DNA of 33,615 bases from Clostridia bacterium (GCA_017441705.1 JAFRWU010000048.1:1-33615); one strand, 5' to 3'. Shown: positions 1 to 9,152, counted from the stretch's first letter. Notes: generated by a model not told the origin, from the letters alone. A program made the numbers and translations.

Positions 1-156
1 ATCGAGCGGGAGCAATAACATAGACTTGAGGCACATTTCGGAGGCTCGGAAACCCGCATAAATACTGGGTTTTTGAAATCCGGAAACGGCGTTTGGCAGC
101 GTTTTGGCGGCATCTGAAATAATCCCATCAAATAACGATAAAAGAAGGGAGAAAGC

Positions 157-1653
157 ATGAAAAAACACATAAGAATCCTGAACGTCATCCTGATCCTTGC
201 CCTCATGGCGGGGATCGCCGCGTCGTGCGCGGGGAAGCCGGAAAACGGGGAAAAGGAAACGGCGGCCCCGGGGAATACCGCGGCGACGGAAAGCGAAGAA
301 ACCGGGACAAGGGAAACCGAAACGGGGTTCGCGCCGGAGCCCGGAGATTTCGTCGTCGGCGCGATGCGCGATACGTCATATATGGTCCACCGGGGCCTTT
401 TCAGCGACTACGCCAAGGAAACCGGCGTCAAAATCGAGATCAAGGAGTACGGAAGCGACCGGGAACTGATCGACGCGGCGCGGGGAGGCGAGATCGACCT
501 TGCGGTGGGAAACGATCTGGTGAACCTGATCCTTGCCTCGGAGGGGAGTCTTTTGTCCCTGGAGCCGGCGCTGGGAGGACTTATCGGGACCGGCGAATAC
601 TACGACAGCGTTCTGGAGGCGGGAAGGATCAACGGCGAGCTTCTGATCGCGGTGCCGCACTTCCGCCTGAACCGGATGCTCGGCGTACCGCGCGGTGCGT
701 CGGAGGCCCTTGGCGGGGAGATCGGGACCATGGAGGAGATCGACACGCTTTACGACAGCCTTGAAAAGGGATACCGTGCGACGGGAGTCCTGGACAATTA
801 TGAATTGATGATCGACGCGGGGATCGATTTGCCGGGAAGACGGGTAGAGCTCGGCGAGACCGTAAAGGTCTGGCGCGACTTCCTCCGGAAATGCCGCGCC
901 GATGCCGCTGAGGAGGCGGACGGAGAAGGGGGGAGCCTGCGGAACGCCGCAGGGATTTTTGAATGGGCCCCCGAGGAGGAACTGCCTTTTTACGATATCG
1001 CCGGGCAGGATGACCGGTATGCTGCGGAGGGAGGACCGGTCACGCGGTTCGGAAGCGAGGCGATCTTTATGCCCATGCCGCTGGGGAAGAATCATAGCTT
1101 CGGTCTGTATACAACGAGCGGAGCCGTGCCGAAGGGCGCGCCGCACGCCGGGGGAGCCTTGGCTTTTATCGCCTGGCTTTTCTCGGAGGAAGGGCAGGAG
1201 AGCGTCCTGAAGGGGGACGGAGGGAACGAATATCCCTTCTCGATCCCGGTGAGAAAAAACGAGGCGCACCGGTGGATTGATAGTTTTTCACAATACGGAG
1301 AAGACGCTTCGGGCGGAGAAAAAGAAGATATGAAGGAAGCGAACCGGGAAAGAGCCGACGCGTATATCGCCATGGCGAACCGGCTTGCCGCAAGCTCCCA
1401 GAATTTCAAAAACGGGATCCTCAGCCTGATATCTCTCCGTACCGCCGATGAAGAAACGAGAAAGAGTCAGCTCGGCTTTATCAGCGAGGACGCGAACCCC
1501 GTCCTTTACCGGTATGCCTCGGAGATGAGCGGCACGGAAAGGACGCCGGGATTTTTGGAAGAGGGTACCTTCGATGACTGGCCGGAATATCTGGAAAGCT
1601 ACGTCGCCGATTATCTTGCCGATCTGGGGTATGAAGTGACGAAAGCGGGGTAA
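157..1653 (+). CDS. Solute-binding lipoprotein 1 (ABC-type, family 1 like)
   Basis: Predicted lipid-anchored extracytoplasmic binding protein of an ABC sugar importer, 498 residues. A Lys/Arg N-terminus, hydrophobic segment and lipobox AASC put the lipidated Cys at residue 24. An acidic Glu/Thr-rich linker runs to about residue 58, then a family-1-like binding domain: a GVKIEIKEYGS stretch, a GGEIDLAVG stretch (seen as GEFDLILGS in the third paralogue) and an AGRINGE motif. The ATG at 157 follows AAGGGAGAAAGC. It is shorter than its two downstream paralogues because it lacks their N-terminal beta-rich domain and the AEYIQNRVSIYLAEQG tail. The next gene starts 14 bases later, so the two are probably cotranscribed. 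No permease or ATPase lies nearby, so the ligand cannot be assigned. Confidence 0.85.
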   Translation: MKKHIRILNVILILALMAGIAASCAGKPENGEKETAAPGNTAATESEETGTRETETGFAPEPGDFVVGAMRDTSYMVHRGLFSDYAKETGVKIEIKEYGSDRELIDAARGGEIDLAVGNDLVNLILASEGSLLSLEPALGGLIGTGEYYDSVLEAGRINGELLIAVPHFRLNRMLGVPRGASEALGGEIGTMEEIDTLYDSLEKGYRATGVLDNYELMIDAGIDLPGRRVELGETVKVWRDFLRKCRADAAEEADGEGGSLRNAAGIFEWAPEEELPFYDIAGQDDRYAAEGGPVTRFGSEAIFMPMPLGKNHSFGLYTTSGAVPKGAPHAGGALAFIAWLFSEEGQESVLKGDGGNEYPFSIPVRKNEAHRWIDSFSQYGEDASGGEKEDMKEANRERADAYIAMANRLAASSQNFKNGILSLISLRTADEETRKSQLGFISEDANPVLYRYASEMSGTERTPGFLEEGTFDDWPEYLESYVADYLADLGYEVTKAG

Positions 1654-1667
1654 GGGAGAAAAAAAGA

Positions 1668-3644
1668 ATGAGAAGGAGAAGGATAACGGCGTTTCTTTTG
1701 ACGCTCGGTATGATAGCCGGTTTGTTCTCGGCCTGCGGGGAAACGAAAGAAACGGGAGACAAGGAAAAGATCCCGGTGCTGTTTTCGATCCCGGAGGGGA
1801 GCGAAGAAAAGCTTACCGTAACGGGAAAGGCGGTATATACCGGAGAGGATGAACTCACCGGGCTGTATCGCGACGCTGCAGGATCGATTTGCGTACGGCG
1901 ATACGGCGAGGTCAGCCTTTTGAACGATGCCTTTCAGCCTGTGGAATGGAAAACGGCAGCGGAGGAAGAAAGCCCTCGCGTCGTGTATGGGGATCTGGAA
2001 CTGCGGCAGGACAAGCTTGTGGTCCGCGGAAAAGAGATCCCTCTGGAAGACCACTTCGGAGAAGAAAAAATCGGTTTCTGGTCTTTTGAGGGGATCACGT
2101 ATCTGGTCACGGTGGTTTCCGAATACGATATCGTGAATATCGAGGAAGAGACCGACCGGTATACCGTGCTGTATCCCGTTACGGAAAAGGGCCTCGGCGA
2201 TCCGGTTCGTGCGGAAGGGCTTACGGCGAGCGGAGGCGTGACGGGCACCGACGGACGATGGAACTACTTTATTGATGGGCAATCGCTTTTCCGCACGGAC
2301 GGGAAAACGCTTCAGGACTTCGGGAACCTCACGCCTTTCGGCGTGAGTATTTCAGCGCTTCGCGGTGTCGTGCCGGTGGACGGGGACAGAGTGCTTCTGC
2401 TCTCCGGCTCCAACCTCTTCCTCTTTACGGCGGGGGAGACAAGGGCGGAGGAACCAAACGGCGGGAAGAGACGGAACGTGGTGCTGGGTGTCGAATATAG
2501 CTACTCAGGTTTTTTGTCGGATATCCTCACCAAGTATAACCTGTCTTCCGACAGCAAGGTGGAGGTAAAGGAATACGGAAGCATTGAGAAGCTGAATCTC
2601 GCGCTCCTGTCCAAAGAGGTGGATATGGTGGCGAGCATAGACGCCGGCGTTCTGGAAGGCTACGCGGCAAAGGGACTGCTCGCGCCGCTGGACGACGTGA
2701 TCGGTGAGACGATCGCTTCCGGAGAGATCTTTCCGAACATATTGGACGCGGGGAGGATCAACGGAAAGGTGTACATGGTCCCGGACGCGGTCATGCTCGG
2801 CGGCATGATGCTGCCGAAGACGGTCGTGGAGGAAAAGGGCGGCCGGTTCGCCGATATGAAGGATCTGATCGCGACGCTCGACGGACTGGAGAAGCAGAGC
2901 TTCTATTATCACCTGACCAAAGAGCAGGCCTTGACGAATTTCCTTCATAACGGGGTGTCCGCGTGGGTGGACCGGGATAAGGGGACCTGTCACTTTGAGG
3001 ACGAAAGCTTTATCGCCATGCTGGAGCTTTGCGGGCGGTACGCGCCGGATCAGGATACGGTATTCGCCAACGAGTCTTCCGGGAAGCCGCTGTTCATTCC
3101 TTTTCGCCGGATGGAAGACCCGATCGGTTATCTTTGGCTGGATGCTTACGAAGACGTGAAGGGAAGCGGGAAGACCACGTCCTCCTACGGGCTTGACGGC
3201 AGGCTGTTTCCGAGTCCGACAGAAAAGGACGGGGAATTCGCGCTGCTCCCGGATATGGTATTCGGTGTGGCGGAATACAGCGACGCGAAGGAAGGCGCGG
3301 GGGAATTCCTCGAGTGGCTCCTCTCGTCGGCCTGTCAGGATCTGACCGAAGAAATGACCGTCAACATGGCCGGGATGCCGGTGCGGATCGATTCTTTCCG
3401 GAAGCTGGCGGAGGAGAAAGCGGCGGAAGCGTCTGCGTATTATCCGCGGATCGATTGGGAAAAAGCGGCAGAAGACGGACTTGCCCTCTATCAAAGCGCG
3501 GATCATTACGGGGGACTCGGCTCGGAGATCAGCAAGATCGTCCAGGAAGAAGGCCTGCGGTATCTTCACGGTGAGATCACGGCCAAACAAGCCGCGGAAT
3601 ATATCCAGAACCGCGTTTCGATCTACCTTGCGGAACAGGGGTAA
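1668..3644 (+). CDS. Solute-binding lipoprotein 2, with extra N-terminal beta-rich domain
   Basis: Predicted 658-residue lipoprotein. MRRRR, a hydrophobic stretch and lipobox FSAC place the lipidated Cys at residue 23. Residues about 30-265 are strand-rich with repeating YPVTEKG and FRTDGK type turns, which looks like a propeller-like domain (inference from pattern only). Residues about 270-600 form a solute-binding domain with KVEVKEYGS, EVDMVASID and DAGRINGKVYMVP, which align by eye with the first paralogue. The last 16 residues, AEYIQNRVSIYLAEQG, are identical to those of the third. The ATG at 1668 lies 14 bases past the preceding stop with GGGAG upstream. No clear intrinsic terminator follows it. 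Confidence 0.85.
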   Translation: MRRRRITAFLLTLGMIAGLFSACGETKETGDKEKIPVLFSIPEGSEEKLTVTGKAVYTGEDELTGLYRDAAGSICVRRYGEVSLLNDAFQPVEWKTAAEEESPRVVYGDLELRQDKLVVRGKEIPLEDHFGEEKIGFWSFEGITYLVTVVSEYDIVNIEEETDRYTVLYPVTEKGLGDPVRAEGLTASGGVTGTDGRWNYFIDGQSLFRTDGKTLQDFGNLTPFGVSISALRGVVPVDGDRVLLLSGSNLFLFTAGETRAEEPNGGKRRNVVLGVEYSYSGFLSDILTKYNLSSDSKVEVKEYGSIEKLNLALLSKEVDMVASIDAGVLEGYAAKGLLAPLDDVIGETIASGEIFPNILDAGRINGKVYMVPDAVMLGGMMLPKTVVEEKGGRFADMKDLIATLDGLEKQSFYYHLTKEQALTNFLHNGVSAWVDRDKGTCHFEDESFIAMLELCGRYAPDQDTVFANESSGKPLFIPFRRMEDPIGYLWLDAYEDVKGSGKTTSSYGLDGRLFPSPTEKDGEFALLPDMVFGVAEYSDAKEGAGEFLEWLLSSACQDLTEEMTVNMAGMPVRIDSFRKLAEEKAAEASAYYPRIDWEKAAEDGLALYQSADHYGGLGSEISKIVQEEGLRYLHGEITAKQAAEYIQNRVSIYLAEQG

Positions 3645-3680
3645 GAAGTCCCGCGAAGGGGGTCGGAAACCGGGGGATAT

Positions 3681-3714
3681 GCAGTTCATGACATAAAACA
3701 GCAGTTCGTGACAT
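3681..3714 (+). promoter_or_regulatory. Direct-repeat operator candidate
   Basis: GCAGTTCATGACAT (3681-3694) is repeated as GCAGTTCGTGACAT (3701-3714), with one mismatch and a 20-base period. The second copy abuts the -35 box at 3714. Tandem sites about two helical turns apart touching a -35 box are what AraC-family activators use (known of that family). No AraC gene is in the window, so the regulator is unknown. Confidence 0.5.
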
Positions 3715-3742
3715 TGCAATACCGGGGGCTTCCTGTTATGCT
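3714..3742 (+). promoter_or_regulatory. Promoter for third binding lipoprotein
   Basis: TTGCAA (3714-3719), a 17-base spacer and TATGCT (3737-3742) fit a sigma-A promoter with a weak -35 box, consistent with activator dependence. It would give a leader of about 250 bases before the ATG at 4003. Confidence 0.5.
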
Positions 3743-4002
3743 ATAGATAAGATCACGGCCGGGATCTTAACGCAGGGGGAAGGGGGGATACCAATGGGCT
3801 GATTTCGGGAGCGTAATGCTAAAAAATCAATCTGTTGCTAAGCGAGTTTTTCGATTCTTTATTCCTTTCCAACAAAGAGCCTAACAAGAGTATAGGCCAA
3901 AGGAATGAATAACAAACATCATCAAAGAAAATAGGTAAAAACGACGGATCCCCTTCACACCCTGTATGAAGGGGATCCGTCGGCAAAGGAGGAAGAAGAG
4001 GT
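3743..4002 (+). promoter_or_regulatory. Long AT-rich structured 5' leader
   Basis: This gene-free stretch (part of a 358-base gap from 3645) becomes markedly AT-rich from about 3820 to 3945, unlike the GC-rich surroundings. It holds two nested inverted repeats, ATTCCTTT (3861-3868) with AAAGGAAT (3899-3906) enclosing GCCTA (3879-3883) with TAGGC (3893-3897), and a perfect 16-base-pair hairpin with arms 3942-3957 and 3967-3982 and a 9-base loop. The hairpin ends two bases before the Shine-Dalgarno AAAGGAGG (3985-3992). No U-run follows, so it is not an ordinary terminator. It does not match a riboswitch class I recognise. Confidence 0.45.
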
Positions 4003-6180
4003 ATGCGGAAAAAGAGCGCTGTCCTTTTGGTACTGCTGAGTATCCTTCTTTCGTTTTTTCCCTCCTGTGCGGAAACGGACGGGCGCTCGTCAAAAGGAAC
4101 CGGGGAAGAGCGGGGGAAGGAAACGGATCCGGAGCCGGTTTTATCCGGCGTGACGGAACTTGTCTCTTCCCCGGCGGCGACGTATGCCGCGAAGGAACTG
4201 GAGCTTCCGGGAAACGGGACCGTGCTGGACATGAAGCGGGGCGGGGAAAACGTTCTGATCCTGGCGTCGGGGGAATCGGGAAACGAGCTTCTGACGCTGG
4301 ACGGGGAATGGAACGTCCTTTCCCGGGAAGAACTTGACGGGACGGTTTTCCGTTTTGCCCGTCACGGGGGAGAACTCTATACACTGCGCCGTGAGGGAAA
4401 CGGGATCGCCTTTTTCCGCGGAGGTGAAAAGCTTTCCGATCTGGGAATCGAGACCTCGATCTTCTGCGGCGTGTGCGAAAGTCGGAACGGCGTCTGCGCG
4501 GCGACCGAAGGCGCGCTCTTCCGCGAGAGAGAAAAACTGAAGCTCCCGGAGGCGGCGATCGGATACCGGACGTCGATCCGGGGATTCTTCCGGCTCGGCG
4601 AAAGTCTGTATCTCGTGACGGAGGAGATCCCGGACGCGGAAAGCGGCGCGGCGGGAAGGAAACTGCTTTATCCCCTGACGGGAAAGGAGATCGGGGAGCC
4701 CGCGGAGGTGAAAAACCTTGGAGGAAACGCCGGTTATGCGGGGGACGGAGACTACGTCTACTATATCGACGGAATATACCTGATGCGCACCGACGGGAAG
4801 AAGGTCGAAAGCTGCGGCGGGCTGCTCTCGCTCGGTCTTTCGCCGAACGAAGAGACGGTCCTTCTGGCTCTGGGCGGCGGGAAGCTGCTCGCGGCCCAAA
4901 AGGGAACGCTTCTTCTCTTGGAGGAGAATATCCCCGATCCGAATACGGTGACTCTCCGCGCCGCGTGTCCCGCGGGCGTTATCGACCCGATCGTGACGCA
5001 GTTCATCAAGGAATTCAACGCGGAGGATAACGGCGTCAAGGTCGAGGTGAGACAGTATTTCGGGGACGAGGTCTCCTTCAGCAAGGATCGGCTGGACGGG
5101 GAATTCGATCTGATCCTCGGTTCTTACGGCTCGGCGGAAAGAATCCGGAAACTGGTGCGGGACGGCGCGCTCCTTTCGATGCGGGAGGTTTTGGGAGAGG
5201 ACCCGGAAGAATGGGGGATCCTTCCCAATCTGGTGAAGGCGGGCGAGATCGACGGAGAGTGCCGGTATCTCCCGGCGCTCTTCGGGGTGAAGGGCGTCGC
5301 GCTCCCGAAGAGCGTGATGGGAGAAAAGCGATATTTTGAAGACGTGAACGAGTTCCTCCGGACGGTGGAAGAGATCGACGACAAGCGATTTTTCCGGGTT
5401 GACGTCAGAAACGTCGTGCTGGAGGAGCCCTACGGACACGACGGATACGAGGAATGGGTGGATTGGGAAACGGGGACCTGTTCTTTCGACGATCCGGGGT
5501 TTGTGCACTTTCTGGAATTCCTGAAGCGGTATGCGGAGGATCTTGACGAAGCGGAAGCCAGCGCGACCGGCGACAAGGCGCTTCTTTATCCCGGATTCGA
5601 ACTCAGCAATCCGGAGGCATCGTTTGCGCTTTCCATCTTCTTTGAAAAAAAGGGGGCTGAGAAGCCTTACAGCAAATACGGCATGGAGGCCCGCTTGTTC
5701 CCGGCGCCGGGGAGGGGAAGCTTTCACGGACCGGCTATCCTCACGGGATGCTTGACAGCGGTATGCCGCGGCGGGGAGCACCGGGAAGAAGCGGCGGCGT
5801 TTCTGCAGGAGCTCTTTTCGGCGGAGGGTCAGGAGAAGCTTGCGTCGGGATATACGGCGAAGTATACCGGCCTCGGCTGCTTCCCCGTGATGGAAAGCGC
5901 TTTGGAACGCTTCCTGGAAAACGAGGTCGGATACAATTTAGAGCAGGACGACGAAGGGAACCCTACGATCAAGGTGGTCAGACCTGACGCGGAAACGGAA
6001 AGGCGGGATCTTCGGGAATATCTCTGCGGCGCGGATCACTATGCCGTAGGTTCCACGACGGAAATCGCAAAAGTCGTGAAGGAGGAAGCCCTGCGTTTCT
6101 TCGCGGGCGAGATCACGGCCGAGAAAGCCGCGGAGTATATCCAGAACCGCGTTTCGATCTATCTCGCGGAACAGGGGTGA
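4003..6180 (+). CDS. Solute-binding lipoprotein 3, with extra N-terminal beta-rich domain
   Basis: Predicted 725-residue surface lipoprotein, the largest of three tandem paralogues. MRKK, a hydrophobic stretch and FPSC put the lipidated Cys at residue 22. A charged linker is followed by a strand-rich region to about residue 310, with YPLTGKEIG and RTDGKKVES turns like the second paralogue. The binding domain (about 320-690) contains GVKVEVRQYFG, GEFDLILGSYG and KAGEIDGECRYLP. The C-terminus AEYIQNRVSIYLAEQG is identical to the second paralogue. The ATG follows AAAGGAGG by 10 bases. It has its own promoter and leader and ends before a strong terminator at 6251. The ligand is unknown; a saccharide is likely from the neighbouring glycosidases (inference). 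Confidence 0.85.
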   Translation: MRKKSAVLLVLLSILLSFFPSCAETDGRSSKGTGEERGKETDPEPVLSGVTELVSSPAATYAAKELELPGNGTVLDMKRGGENVLILASGESGNELLTLDGEWNVLSREELDGTVFRFARHGGELYTLRREGNGIAFFRGGEKLSDLGIETSIFCGVCESRNGVCAATEGALFREREKLKLPEAAIGYRTSIRGFFRLGESLYLVTEEIPDAESGAAGRKLLYPLTGKEIGEPAEVKNLGGNAGYAGDGDYVYYIDGIYLMRTDGKKVESCGGLLSLGLSPNEETVLLALGGGKLLAAQKGTLLLLEENIPDPNTVTLRAACPAGVIDPIVTQFIKEFNAEDNGVKVEVRQYFGDEVSFSKDRLDGEFDLILGSYGSAERIRKLVRDGALLSMREVLGEDPEEWGILPNLVKAGEIDGECRYLPALFGVKGVALPKSVMGEKRYFEDVNEFLRTVEEIDDKRFFRVDVRNVVLEEPYGHDGYEEWVDWETGTCSFDDPGFVHFLEFLKRYAEDLDEAEASATGDKALLYPGFELSNPEASFALSIFFEKKGAEKPYSKYGMEARLFPAPGRGSFHGPAILTGCLTAVCRGGEHREEAAAFLQELFSAEGQEKLASGYTAKYTGLGCFPVMESALERFLENEVGYNLEQDDEGNPTIKVVRPDAETERRDLREYLCGADHYAVGSTTEIAKVVKEEALRFFAGEITAEKAAEYIQNRVSIYLAEQG

Positions 6181-6250
6181 TGACCGGCCCCGCAAAGAGG
6201 AAAGCGCGGGCGCCGTACGGGAAACGCCGCGCCTGACGCCCGGCAAACAA

Positions 6251-6289
6251 AAAAGCGCCCTTCCGGCATGTTGCCGGAAGGGCGCTTTT
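6251..6289. terminator. Bidirectional terminator between convergent genes
   Basis: Perfect 17-base-pair hairpin AAAAGCGCCCTTCCGGC (6251-6267), loop ATGTT, complementary arm 6273-6289, with A-tract and T-tract ends. It can terminate the lipoprotein gene on plus and the GH20 gene on minus. Confidence 0.9.
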
Positions 6290-6301
6290 GCAGACGGAAG
6301 C

Positions 6302-7711
6302 TTACCGCAGCTTTTCCATGGCTCCGGTCAGGAACTTGTGGCTTTCTTCAAACTCGGCGAAGATCACGCGCTTTTCGGTGTTCCAAACGTTTTCGGCCGT
6401 GGCGGGAAGGCGGTCGGCCACAAGCCGCCACTCGCTTTCCAGATGCGCCTCGGGATCGGAACAGTCGACGCCCTTGTCGCCCCAGGAAAGAAGCTGGCCG
6501 CCGATCATTTTGTCGGTGGTCGGCACCGTGAAGGAGATCCCCTTCAAGGGGGAATCCTTGTGGATTGGCCGGAAGTTGAAGATGTTCCAGTCGAAGCATT
6601 CCCGCACGCTCCAGCAAATATCCGGCGCGACGATGTAATTCGGATTCCAGGTGCCGTTGATCAGGGTGTATCCCGCCTCGATCAGGTCGTAGGTAGTCTG
6701 GTAATAGTTTTCCCAGCTGAAGATCTCGGTGGTGCGGGGCACGAGGTCGTTGACCTCCTTCGCGAAGCCCTCCCACGCCACCGGCGTCCGGCCGCGGGCA
6801 AGGACCATGTCGGAGAGCTTTTTCACGAAGAGGGCAAGGAGACGTTCGCTGGAAAGCCTCGCGTCCCCGTCGACCGGGATGCCGCAGGCTGCGGCATAGG
6901 CGACGCTCTTTTCGTCCGAGAGCCATTCGGCGATATTCGCCTCGTCTCCGCCGACGTGGATGCGCGGGGAGTCGGGGAAGAGGGCCGCGATCTCGCCGAC
7001 GAGCGTGTCGAGAGCGGCGAAAGCCTCGGCGGTGAAGGGGATGATGGTGCCGGTGCCGAAAATCTCCGGATAGGCGCGGATGAACTGATTGCAGTGGCCC
7101 GGGCACTCCAGCTCGGGCATCAGGGTGACGCCGCGCTTTTTGGCGTAGGAGACCAGCGCCCCGATCTCCTCTTTGGTGTAGTGACGGCCTTCGGAGGGAA
7201 GCAGGGGGAAGGCCTCGGAGGGCAGGGTGAAGCTTTCCGAATCGGTGAAATGCAGATGAAGCGTGGAGATCTTGTAGAAGGCGCAGAGATCCACGTAACG
7301 GAGCACCAGATCCAGCGGATGCCAGATCCGCGCCAGGTCCACCAGAAGTCCGCGATAGGCGGAATCGGGCGCGTCCTCGATCCGCACGGCCGGGATCTCG
7401 CCGGTTTCGGATCCGGCCGTCAATTGCAGAAGCGTGACGACCGCGTTCATGGCGCCTTCGGGATCGGAAGCGGCGAGCGTGATCCCGCTTATCCGGGAAT
7501 CCAGAGTATACCCGCCGCGGGGAAGGCCCTCTTTGCGCAATAAGGTCACCGGAACGCCGTCGGAAACGGCGCCGAAAAGTCTGGCTCTGAAATCCATAAA
7601 GGTCTCGGCCGCGCTCTCGAAGAACGCGTCGGCCGTAACCGCGCCGGGACGAAGAAAGACGTGACCGAGAAGCTCGGCTTTTTTCGGCTGGGGGATCAGG
7701 TTCAGTTTCAT
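6302..7711 (-). CDS. Family 20 glycoside hydrolase, beta-N-acetylhexosaminidase-like
   Basis: Predicted exo-acting beta-N-acetylhexosaminidase removing terminal GlcNAc/GalNAc from oligosaccharides. It has 469 residues and no signal peptide, so it should act in the cytoplasm on imported sugars. An N-terminal GH20b-like alpha/beta domain (about 1-110) precedes the barrel: HLHFTDSESF near 153, PELECPGHC near 199 and HVGGDEANIAEW near 252, where the Asp256-Glu257 pair is the family's catalytic dyad (substrate-assisted mechanism, known for GH20). The start has AAAGGA upstream. It follows the GH4 gene on the same strand by 118 bases, with a hairpin in the gap, so joint transcription is likely but may be attenuated. 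Substrate specificity within GH20 cannot be fixed. Confidence 0.88.
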   Translation of the reverse strand: MKLNLIPQPKKAELLGHVFLRPGAVTADAFFESAAETFMDFRARLFGAVSDGVPVTLLRKEGLPRGGYTLDSRISGITLAASDPEGAMNAVVTLLQLTAGSETGEIPAVRIEDAPDSAYRGLLVDLARIWHPLDLVLRYVDLCAFYKISTLHLHFTDSESFTLPSEAFPLLPSEGRHYTKEEIGALVSYAKKRGVTLMPELECPGHCNQFIRAYPEIFGTGTIIPFTAEAFAALDTLVGEIAALFPDSPRIHVGGDEANIAEWLSDEKSVAYAAACGIPVDGDARLSSERLLALFVKKLSDMVLARGRTPVAWEGFAKEVNDLVPRTTEIFSWENYYQTTYDLIEAGYTLINGTWNPNYIVAPDICWSVRECFDWNIFNFRPIHKDSPLKGISFTVPTTDKMIGGQLLSWGDKGVDCSDPEAHLESEWRLVADRLPATAENVWNTEKRVIFAEFEESHKFLTGAMEKLR

Positions 7712-7758
7712 GATATGAGTCCTTTCGTCGTGAAATTCTCAACGGGCGGATCTGCCGG

Positions 7759-7797
7759 AAGGCCGCCGGGAAAGCGGATCGCTTTTCCGGCGGCCTT
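7759..7797. terminator. Large hairpin between GH4 and GH20 genes
   Basis: Arms 7759-7776 (AAGGCCGCCGGGAAAGCG) and 7780-7797 pair over 18 bases with one mismatch and a 3-base loop. On the minus strand, the direction of transcription, it is not followed by a T-run. It may be a processing, stability or attenuation element rather than a full terminator. Confidence 0.5.
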
Positions 7798-7829
7798 TGC
7801 GCCGGCTTTCCCGGTGGGGAAAGACCGGA

Positions 7830-9152
7830 TCATTTTTGGAACTGAGGCAGCCAGTCCTCGTTCATCTTGAACATTTCGTCCACCATGTCGCGGATCTCCC
7901 GGAGCGAAAGCACCGCTGCGGTCAGAGGATCGTAGCAGACGGCCTGGTAGATCATTTCCTTGTCGCCCCGGAGGCTTCCCTCCACCACCATCTCTTCGAT
8001 CTGGGCAGACGTGCCGCTGAGAAGAGCGAGCTGCGGAGGCATTTTTCCCACGTGGATGGGCTCGAGCCCGCGCTTGCTTGCCAGGACCGGCACCTCGACG
8101 CAGCAGCCGTAGGGGAGATTGTCGATCAGGCCGAAGTTGCGGACGTTGCCGTTGAATTTGAACATTTCGTTGTCGCCGAAGATCGCGTTGAAGATGTAGG
8201 CCGCGTATTCGTATCCGCGTTCCAGGGAAAGGGGCTCCTTGAACCAGTCCTCGGTGAGCTGCTTCCAGGTGGATTCGCGCTTGCGGTATTCCTCGAGGAT
8301 ATAGGCGTAGCGCCCGGGATTCCATCCGGTGCCCTGCATGCAGTATTTTTCGATCAGGTCGGGACGCTTGCGGAACCACCAGTTGTATTCGCTGTTGTGG
8401 CCGGAGGATTCGGTGACGTAGTAACCGAGGGCCAGGAACATTTCGTTCCGGACCACCTCTTCGTTGTAAACGTCTTCGTTTTCGGTGACCGCCTTGCGGA
8501 TCAGAGGATAGGCGTCCTTGCCGTTCCAGCGGAAGTCGGTGTAGAAGGCCTGATGATTGATGCCGGCGCAGGTGTAGGAGATCTCCTCGTCCTTGGCGCC
8601 GATCCAGCGGGCCAGCATGGAGGCGGTCCCCTGCACGCTGTGGCAAAGGCCCGAGCAGACCATGTCGGGGAAGGCGCCCTGTACCGTGCGGCAGAGCATG
8701 GCCATGGGGTTGGTGTAGTTCAGATAAACGGCGTCCGGGCAGTACCGGTCGATGTCCCGCGCGATGTCCATGATCGGATTGACGGTGCGCAGGAACCGGA
8801 AAATACCGCTGGGACCGCGGGTGTCGCCCACGTTGGTATCGACGCCGTATTTCTTGGGGATCAGGATATCGTGCTGCCACACGTCGACCTCGCCGTGCAG
8901 GATGGTGGTCACCACGCCGTCGGCGCCCGTCAGAGCTTCCTTCCGGTCGAGGGTGGCGATGACCTTCGCGGGATAATGACCTTCGGCCACGATCCGGTCC
9001 ACGGCGCGCTTGATAAAGTCAAGGCGTTCGGCGTTGATGTCCATCAGTGCGATGGTGGCGTCGGCGAAAGCGGGGAAGGTCAGGATGTCGTTGACGAGCT
9101 TGCGGGTAAAGCCGAAGCTTCCCGCTCCGATAAAAGCGATCTTTTTGGGCAT
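7830..9152 (-). CDS. melA: Family 4 glycoside hydrolase, alpha-galactosidase-like (MelA type)
   Basis: Predicted NAD- and Mn-dependent glycosidase of family GH4, 440 residues, cytoplasmic; the family oxidises C3 of the glycone to enable elimination. The Rossmann motif GAGSFGF is at 9-15 with an acidic strand end near 38. NYTNPM lies at 145-150, CHSVQ at 170-174 with the metal-binding Cys170, and GINHQ near 197-201 with the second metal ligand His200. The CHSVQ variant favours alpha-galactosidase (raffinose/melibiose) over 6-phospho-glucosidases, but GH4 specificity is hard to call. The ATG follows AAAGGAG. It heads a minus-strand unit with GH20 from a clear promoter at 9198-9226. Confidence 0.85.
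   Translation of the reverse strand: MPKKIAFIGAGSFGFTRKLVNDILTFPAFADATIALMDINAERLDFIKRAVDRIVAEGHYPAKVIATLDRKEALTGADGVVTTILHGEVDVWQHDILIPKKYGVDTNVGDTRGPSGIFRFLRTVNPIMDIARDIDRYCPDAVYLNYTNPMAMLCRTVQGAFPDMVCSGLCHSVQGTASMLARWIGAKDEEISYTCAGINHQAFYTDFRWNGKDAYPLIRKAVTENEDVYNEEVVRNEMFLALGYYVTESSGHNSEYNWWFRKRPDLIEKYCMQGTGWNPGRYAYILEEYRKRESTWKQLTEDWFKEPLSLERGYEYAAYIFNAIFGDNEMFKFNGNVRNFGLIDNLPYGCCVEVPVLASKRGLEPIHVGKMPPQLALLSGTSAQIEEMVVEGSLRGDKEMIYQAVCYDPLTAAVLSLREIRDMVDEMFKMNEDWLPQFQK

Noticed and set aside
1-18. Possible end of an upstream gene (IEREQ then stop)
   Set aside because: Five codons are too few to distinguish from chance.
49-76. Weak hairpin AAACCC/GGGTTT with T-run upstream of the first lipoprotein
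   Set aside because: Only six base pairs; it could be a terminator of an upstream gene but is too weak to list.
93-123. TTGGCA and AATAAT promoter candidate for the first lipoprotein
   Set aside because: Spacing is 19 bases and the match is poor; the true promoter may be outside the window.
2505-3719. Antisense frame opposite the second lipoprotein gene
   Set aside because: No start signal and composition rich in Arg/His typical of shadow frames.
4141-5781. Long antisense open frame inside the third lipoprotein gene
   Set aside because: It is fully overlapped by a lipoprotein with clear signals, has no ribosome site or domain, and reflects codon bias in GC-rich DNA.
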